Shown here one piece after another: positions 28,482 to 33,716 of a stretch of 33,716 bases of DNA (position 1 is its first letter; each line of letters begins with the position of its first letter). The stretch lies in contig NZ_JXAC01000124.1 in NCBI RefSeq assembly GCF_000814685.1, positions 1-33,716 of the forward strand. The letters are read 5' to 3'. The translations under genes and the position numbers were made by a program. The DNA comes from Sphingobacterium sp. T2 (GTDB lineage Bacteria > Bacteroidota > Bacteroidia > Sphingobacteriales > Sphingobacteriaceae). The notes under the pieces were generated by a model, which saw only the letters and a list, made by a program, of their open reading frames with translations, had not been told where the DNA came from and did not search any database.

Positions 28482-30885
28482 TTATTTTCCTTTAAGATAT
28501 TTTTCAAAGAACTGATCTTGTTCCCATAGTAAATGAAGGATGTTTTCCTTAGCGGCATATCCGTGCGACTCTCTTGGCAGAATGACCATACGTGCAGGAG
28601 CTCCCAAGTTTTTCAACGCTTGGAAATAACGTTCTGTCTGCATAGTAAATGTTCCAGGATTGTTATCGGCAGATCCATGCACCAAGAGTATAGGTGTTTT
28701 CATGCGGTCAGCACTGAAGAATGGTGACATGGTCATGTACAGCTGTGGGTCATCCCAGAGGTTGCGTTGCTCGGATTGGAATCCGAAAGGAGTTAATGTA
28801 CGGTTGTAAGCTCCCGAACGTGCCACCCCACAGGCAAACAAATCGGTGTTAGACAATAGATGTGCCGTCATGAATGCGCCGTAGGAGTGTCCACCGATAG
28901 CTACTTTCTTGCGGTCTATATAGCCTAACGAATCTACAGCATTGATGGCTGCTTCCGCATTGGCTATCAACTGCGGGATAAAGGTGTCGTTAGGCTCAGC
29001 AGTACCTTCCCCCACGATAGGGAAAGCGGCATTATCCAACACGGCATACCCTTTGGCTACCCAATAGATGAAAGAGCCATAGCTTGGGAATGTGAACTCC
29101 TTTGGATTCGCAGTACTTTGGCTAGCTGTATTTTTATCCTTATATTCCCTCGGATAAGCCCAGATCAACAATGGTAGTTTTTCCTTCTTGTTGAAATCAT
29201 AGCCAGCAGGCAGATAAAGTGTACCCGAAAGGTCCACCCCATCTTTACGCTTGTAGTTCAACACTTGCTTGTGTACATTTTCGAGGCTTTTGAAAGGGTT
29301 TTCAATAGCCGTTTACAGCCTTTATCTTCCCTTGTTTTAATATTTTTGCATAGAAATTAGGATAATCTTTAGGAGACTGTAAAGAAATCAGGATATCTCC
29401 TTTAGCAATATCAATGACATCGGCTATACGTTCTTGCTTTTCCGAAGCCGGAGCCGTATAAAGACGTTTTTTCTTTAAGGTCTTCATGTCCAGCTCATCA
29501 ATAAACGGAAACTCTCCTTCTTTTGTATGTCCTGCCCCTATCCAGTAGGTCTTATCTTTCTGGATGTACATGGTTAAGGTTCCAAACCCGTTTCTTTCAC
29601 GGTACACATTTCCCGGATGGGAATAGATATCCTGACTATTGCGATCGAACAGTAGTCGTGACGCCCCCGTGGTAGGGTTTAATACAAAAGTCTTCGAACT
29701 TCTTGTGTCGTACCAACTCGAAGATACCAATACATATTGGTCATTACCCCAAATAATTCCGGCAAAGCGATCTTTAACTTTGGTTAGCGACTTAGGGGCT
29801 CCATCAAAAGGAAATTCCCAGGTGAACAGCTCATCACGGTATTCTACTTTTTTGGAAGCATCTCCTTCGTCTAATGCCTGTACGAAAAACAAAGTATTAG
29901 GCTTATCTGCACGCCATGAGAGCATACGCTTGCCCGGTCTTGTGGAAGAAAAACCCTTTGGCATCACTTCCATCAAAGGTGTTTCATTTACCTTGCGGAT
30001 TACTTTACCCTGCAGATCGTAGACATGTGTCTCCTGCGGAAAAGAATTGTAAGGTACCACATAAGAGAAAGGTTTTTTCAGCTTGGTAACCAAGGCATAC
30101 TTCCCATCCGGCGAAATACTCACCTGAGTATAAAGGTCTGCCGGCAAAAACGGTGTTTCTTTTCCATCGAGGTCTATCCAATGCAGTTCAGCCTTAGCCA
30201 GCACTTCAAAATCATATTCATCTTCCGGAGTTTTCAACAGATCCTGATAGGTACGCAGCTGTGATACCTTGCCTTGGCTGGTAGACACTACCGGTCCTTT
30301 AGGGAGCTCATTGCTACGGTCGATAAGCGAAGGAGTATTAGCAGGTGTCTTACTGATAAGAAGGCCTTGTGAATTGCGTAACCATTGATACGGATTGTTC
30401 AACACCGCATTGAGGTTGTAGTCCGTAAGCTGCTTGGCTTTCTTGGAGGCAATATCCACCAGCCATAGTGCTACCCCCTTATTGGTGGTATTGGTGAAAG
30501 CAATATATCTACTGTCCTGCGAAAAAGAGATGTTGGCAATAAGAGCGTTAGCCGGAATCCCGTCAATATCAAACTCCTGTCCATCCTTTGCCGAACGCAA
30601 ACGAAGATTATTAAAATAATTTTCGGTGCTCGAAATACGAGCTTTGGCATTGATACGTAGACCGGCCAGACGCACCTCTTCCTGTCCTAACTCCTCTAGG
30701 GATTTGTACGTAGGTCGGTAGCTTAAAAGCACCCACGCCTTATCCGGACTTAACTCCAATGCCGGAGGTCTTTGATAGTCGGCCAAAGCCAAGATTTCTG
30801 GTGACGGCTTTTGGAAGGTAACATTCTCCTGTCCATACACCGAAGTGGCCAAAAGAAACAGAATAAAACTGATCGATTTCCTCAT
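28482..30885 (-). CDS. Secreted S9 family prolyl oligopeptidase-like peptidase (one frameshift)
   Basis: About 800 residues when corrected. A signal peptide (residues 1-19, ending V-Y-G-Q) is followed by a large beta-propeller-like domain and a C-terminal alpha/beta hydrolase domain. The catalytic Ser is in G-G-H-S-Y-G-A-F-M-T, the Asp in V-H-G-S-A-D-N-N-P-G, and the His in E-S-H-G-Y. The G-H-S-Y-G-A-F-M-T pattern is close to glutamyl endopeptidase-type S9 members; exact specificity cannot be read. The sequence breaks at the T-run 29312-29314 (AAA on the coding strand). Removing one base joins G-K-I-K-A-V to T-A-I-E-N-P-F-K and on into L-N-Y-K-R-K-D-G-V. It is a single gene, divergent from the nrd operon. 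Confidence 0.9.
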
Positions 30886-31314
30886 AATGGATTCTAATAA
30901 ATGATTATTTTGATTTGTTGACGTGAAGTTAATTTCATCTTTAGTGAAATCCTAATAAATATACCCAAAAAACGATGAAAAAAGAAAGAGCAAAAAATCA
31001 TTTTTGACAGTAATATTTCTTATTCAAAAAGCCATGCAAATTTTAGGTGAAATATGCAATTTTTAAAGTTATCCACATTCTTTAAATATTGGTTTTCAGG
31101 ATTTTACACAACAAAATAAGCTACAGAACGATGTTTGAGAGCCTTTTTATGGAGAATGTGGAAAAGTATAACTACCGCTCCGAAGTAAAATATATGATAT
31201 TTGTTAAAGGATCCCGATAATCTTCGGATTTCTTAAGCGTTATTTCATAAACTTAGTAACGAAACAACCCAAACTCTGGATGGGTTCGAATTACTGTCAA
31301 ACTTAACAAACAAT
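30886..31314. other. Divergent intergenic region between S9 peptidase and nrdH
   Basis: About 430 AT-rich bases without a gene. It holds a pair of direct repeats 20 bases apart, ATGCAAATTTT (31034-31044) and ATGCAATTTTT (31054-31064), then three DnaA-box matches (31069-31165). A weak -7-like GATATTTG lies at 31196-31203, and a small hairpin AACCCA/TGGGTT at 31266-31286 sits in the likely nrd leader. No exact TAnnTTTG promoter for nrdH was found, and no NrdR-box pair. Confidence 0.6.
31069..31165 (+). promoter_or_regulatory. Three DnaA-box matches upstream of the nrd operon
   Basis: TTATCCACA at 31069-31077, TTTTACACA at 31102-31110 and, on the other strand, TTTTCCACA at 31165-31157 all match the consensus TTWTNCACA. 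Three matches within 97 bases upstream of a ribonucleotide reductase operon suggest DnaA control, as known for nrdAB of E. coli. Confidence 0.55.
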
Positions 31315-31551
31315 ATGGCAAGAATCATAAAATTTGAAAAAAACGATTGTGTACCATGTGCACAGGTTTCAGCATACTTGGACAATAAAGGTGTTTCGTA
31401 CGAGACTGTAAACCCTTTTGATGAGCCTGAGTTGGCTGTTAAGTTTAAAGTTCGCACCGTTCCTACCGTAATCGTGTTGGAAGGCGAAGAGGTTAAACAT
31501 AGAGTAATAGGCTTCAAACCACAAGAGTTGGATGAAGCTATAAGTCAATAA
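31315..31551 (+). CDS. nrdH: NrdH-like glutaredoxin/thioredoxin-fold redoxin
   Basis: 78 residues with a thioredoxin fold. The redox pair is C12-V-P-C15. The cis-proline region reads V-R-T-V-P-T-V-I-V-L, and the C-terminal G-F-K-P-Q-E-L-D-E-A resembles the substrate-contact loop of NrdH. NrdH is the electron donor to class Ib ribonucleotide reductase and is itself reduced by thioredoxin reductase. The canonical C-V-Q-C and W-S-G-F motifs are not exact, so thioredoxin-family protein is the safe name, but the position before nrdI and nrdE supports NrdH. The gap to nrdI is 27 bases. Confidence 0.8.
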   Translation: MARIIKFEKNDCVPCAQVSAYLDNKGVSYETVNPFDEPELAVKFKVRTVPTVIVLEGEEVKHRVIGFKPQELDEAISQ

Positions 31552-31578
31552 AATTGATTATCATAAAATGAAACGTTT

Positions 31579-31983
31579 ATGATACTATATTACGACACCA
31601 AAACCGGCAATGTGCAACGCTTCATCAACAAGGTGGTGCAAATCACCGGTTGGACAGCAGTCCGCATACAGGAAAGTATGCAGATTGAAGAGGAAGGTCA
31701 CTTGGTGACTTTCACGACTAACTTTGGACAAATCCCGGCTATTACGCAGGATTTCATGGACCGCAACAGTTCCAAAATCTTCTCTGTATCGTCTAGCGGC
31801 AACCGCAACTGGGGAAGAAACTTTGGTGTAGCGGCAGACAAAATTTCGTCATTGTTTGATATTCCGTTGGCTTTCAAATTTGAACTGTCGGGAACAATGG
31901 ATGACATTTATCAATTTATCGATATAATAAAAAATCAATACTATGATAGCAAACGAGGTAGCAAAAAGCTGGATATTGCTTAA
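31579..31983 (+). CDS. nrdI: NrdI flavodoxin-like protein of class Ib ribonucleotide reductase
   Basis: 134 residues. It starts with the flavodoxin-like phosphate loop Y-Y-D-T-K-T-G-N-V. The flavin-binding S-S-S-G-N-R-N-W-G segment in the middle is characteristic of NrdI. NrdI supplies superoxide to NrdF to build its manganese-tyrosyl radical cofactor, so its presence implies a class Ib, Mn-capable enzyme. The gene ends 41 bases inside the start of nrdE, indicating translational coupling. The frame is intact. Confidence 0.92.
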   Translation: MILYYDTKTGNVQRFINKVVQITGWTAVRIQESMQIEEEGHLVTFTTNFGQIPAITQDFMDRNSSKIFSVSSSGNRNWGRNFGVAADKISSLFDIPLAFKFELSGTMDDIYQFIDIIKNQYYDSKRGSKKLDIA

Positions 31984-33716
31984 TAACGAGATCATGATCA
32001 AAAATGATGGTGAGTACAGCTTGCACAAAGACAAAGAAGCTGTTCGCGCCTATTTCTTAGAGTACGTGAACAAGAATACCGTATTCTTCTACACGCTCAA
32101 AGAAAAAATAGACTATCTGATCGAGCACGATTATTATATCAATTTCTACCAGTGGTATACATTCGAAGAGATGCAGGAAGTATACAACTTTGTGTACGCA
32201 AAGAAATTCCGCTTCCAATCCTTCATGGCTGCCTTCAAATTTTTCCAAAGTTATGCCCTTCGTGACGACTCTGGAGAGAAATTCCTAGAGCGCTACGAAG
32301 ACCGTGTCGTAGCTGTATCTTTGTTTTTAGCACGTGAGGAAGGCGTAAAAAAAGCATTAGAATACGCCGAAATCATGATTAACCAAGAATATCAACCTGC
32401 TACCCCGACATTCTTAAACGCCGGAAAAAAACGTTCCGGAGAATTGGTTTCTTGCTTCCTCGACGAAATCGGAGACAACCTCAACGGTATTGGTTACGCT
32501 GTAGACTCAGCCATGAAACTGTCATCCATCGGTGGCGGAGTATCTTTTAATATTTCAAAAATCCGTGCACGCGGCGAAGCTATCAAAGGGGTAGATGGCC
32601 GTGCCGGAGGTGTACTTCCTATCATGAAAATTTTGGAAGACACATTCTCCTATGCTAACCAGCCTGGGACAACGCCCCGGCGCCGGCGCCGTATATTTGA
32701 ACATCTTCCACTCAGACATCGAAGAGTTCTTAGACTGTAAGAAAATCAACGTTGACGAAAAAGTACGTATCAAATCCTTATCTATAGGCATCATCATCCC
32801 GGATAAGTTCATGGAACTTGCCGAAAAGGACGAGCCTTGTTATCTCATCTATCCACACACCGTGATGATGGAATACGGCAAGTATCTGGACGAACTGGAC
32901 ATGGACGAATGGTATGATGAGCTTATCACCAACCCTAACGTTAAAAAGAAAAAAGTAAATGCCCGTCACTTATTGGTAAGAATCGCTCAAACCCAAAAAG
33001 AGTCAGGCTATCCATATATTTTCTTCAAAGAAAATGCAAACCGTGCCCATGCATTAAACGGCATAGGCCAAATCAAATTTTCCAACCTATGTACCGAAAT
33101 CATGCAGGTTTCGGAAGTGTCGGACATCAACAGCTACGGCAAAGAAGACACTATCCGCTACGGTATCTCATGTAACTTGGGTTCACTCAACATCGCTACC
33201 GTAATGGACAACAAACGCATCAAAGAAACAGTTAAAACAGCGATGCGTGCCCTTACCGTAGTATCCGACGTGACAAACATAGACATGGTTCCTTCCATCG
33301 CTAAAGCCAACAGAGAATTACACTCTGTAGGATTAGGAGCAATGAACCTACACGGATTCTTGGCCAAAAACTTCATCATGTACGAATCGCGCGAAGCATT
33401 GGACTTCGTCAACACCTTCTTCATGATGATGAACTTCTATTCGATAGAAGCATCTATGGAAATCGCCAAAGAACGTGGCAAAACATTCGTAGGATTCGAA
33501 AAAACAGACTACGCATCAGGTAAATACTTCGACAAATATTTGGAAAGGGATTATTTACCACAGACCGACAAGGTCAAAGAATTGTTCGAAGGCATCCACA
33601 TTCCGACATATCGAAGAACTGGAAAAACCATCAAAGAACAAGGTTAAAGAACACGGACTATATCACGCTTACCGCTTGGCTATAGCCCCTAACCAGTCTA
33701 CAGCATACATCATGAA
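31943..33716 (+). CDS. nrdE: Class Ib ribonucleotide reductase, catalytic subunit (partial, two frameshifts)
   Basis: Reduces ribonucleoside diphosphates to deoxy forms. About 590 residues are visible; the gene runs off the window. The N-terminus lacks an ATP-cone, as expected of NrdE. P-A-T-P-T-F-L-N-A-G is followed by L-V-S-C-F-L with the first redox Cys. The active-site loop is S-N-L-C-T-E-I (Asn, Cys, Glu), with the partner Cys in I-S-C-N-L-G-S-L-N. Two corrections: remove a C at 32663-32664, which restores N-Q-L-G-Q-R-P-G-A-G-A-V-Y; and remove a T at 33609, which restores I-P-T-I-E-E-L and continues to A-P-N-Q-S-T-A-Y-I-M. ATG 31943 lies in nrdI; ATG 31994 is a weaker alternative. nrdF is expected next. 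Confidence 0.93.

Noticed and set aside
31034-31203. Chromosomal origin of replication
   Set aside because: DnaA boxes are present but there is no dnaA, no clear unwinding element cluster and no origin-type neighbours in the window; control of nrd explains the boxes more simply.
32652-33647. A second, separate ribonucleotide reductase gene overlapping the first
   Set aside because: It is the same gene in another frame after an extra C at 32663-32664; the motif N-Q-L-G-Q-R-P-G-A-G is restored by removing it.

Overview
The window looks like chromosome from a member of the Bacteroidota, most likely Sphingobacteriaceae or a close relative. The evidence is promoters of the phylum type (TTTG, 19-21 bases, TAnnTTTG), an atpD-atpC pair standing apart from the other ATP synthase genes, a short epsilon subunit, many secreted or lipid-anchored hydrolases and a DUF2911 protein. 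The genus is an inference. No rRNA, tRNA or CRISPR array was seen.

Layout. 1-170 is the 3' end of an IS3-type transposase. 171-742 is gene-poor but holds a run of about seven adjacent hairpins (381-618). 743-1591 is an AT-rich, cysteine-rich lipoprotein built from two similar halves. 1887-2481 is a membrane coiled-coil protein. 2582-7230 (minus) holds a lipoprotein aldose 1-epimerase and two M14 carboxypeptidase paralogues, one of which has lost zinc and catalytic residues. 7482-9320 is atpD-atpC. 9690-24157 is one long branched-chain amino acid operon: ilvE-ilvD-ilvB-ilvN-dinB-ilvC-leuC-MTase-MTase-leuD-ABC ATPase-leuB-leuA. 24158-25259 carries a truncated ECF sigma gene joined to an unrelated fragment. 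ilvA follows at 25260-26513 with its own promoter. 26705-27229 is a DUF2911 protein. 27278-28387 (minus) is an Rrf2 regulator plus NAD(P)-binding protein pair with matching operators. 28482-30885 (minus) is a secreted S9 peptidase. 31315 to the end is nrdH-nrdI-nrdE of class Ib ribonucleotide reductase, running off the window, behind a region with three DnaA-box matches.

How the genes fit together. Almost the complete route from threonine and pyruvate to Ile, Val and Leu is encoded here (ilvA, ilvBN, ilvC, ilvD, ilvE, leuA, leuCD, leuB). Four genes outside the pathway (DinB-like, two SAM methyltransferases, a tandem ABC ATPase) are threaded through the operon. LeuA lacks the usual C-terminal regulatory domain.

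Quality warning. I found 16 positions in 11 genes where one added or removed base restores a full-length, family-typical protein (ilvB, ilvN, ilvA, nrdE, galM and others). This density in housekeeping genes is best explained by sequence errors, so I annotate these genes as single CDSs with a stated frameshift and not as pseudogenes.

The best candidates for something undescribed are the duplicated 12-cysteine lipoprotein, the hairpin array beside it, the methyltransferase pair between leuC and leuD, the M14 enzyme/pseudoenzyme pair, and the Rrf2 operator system.
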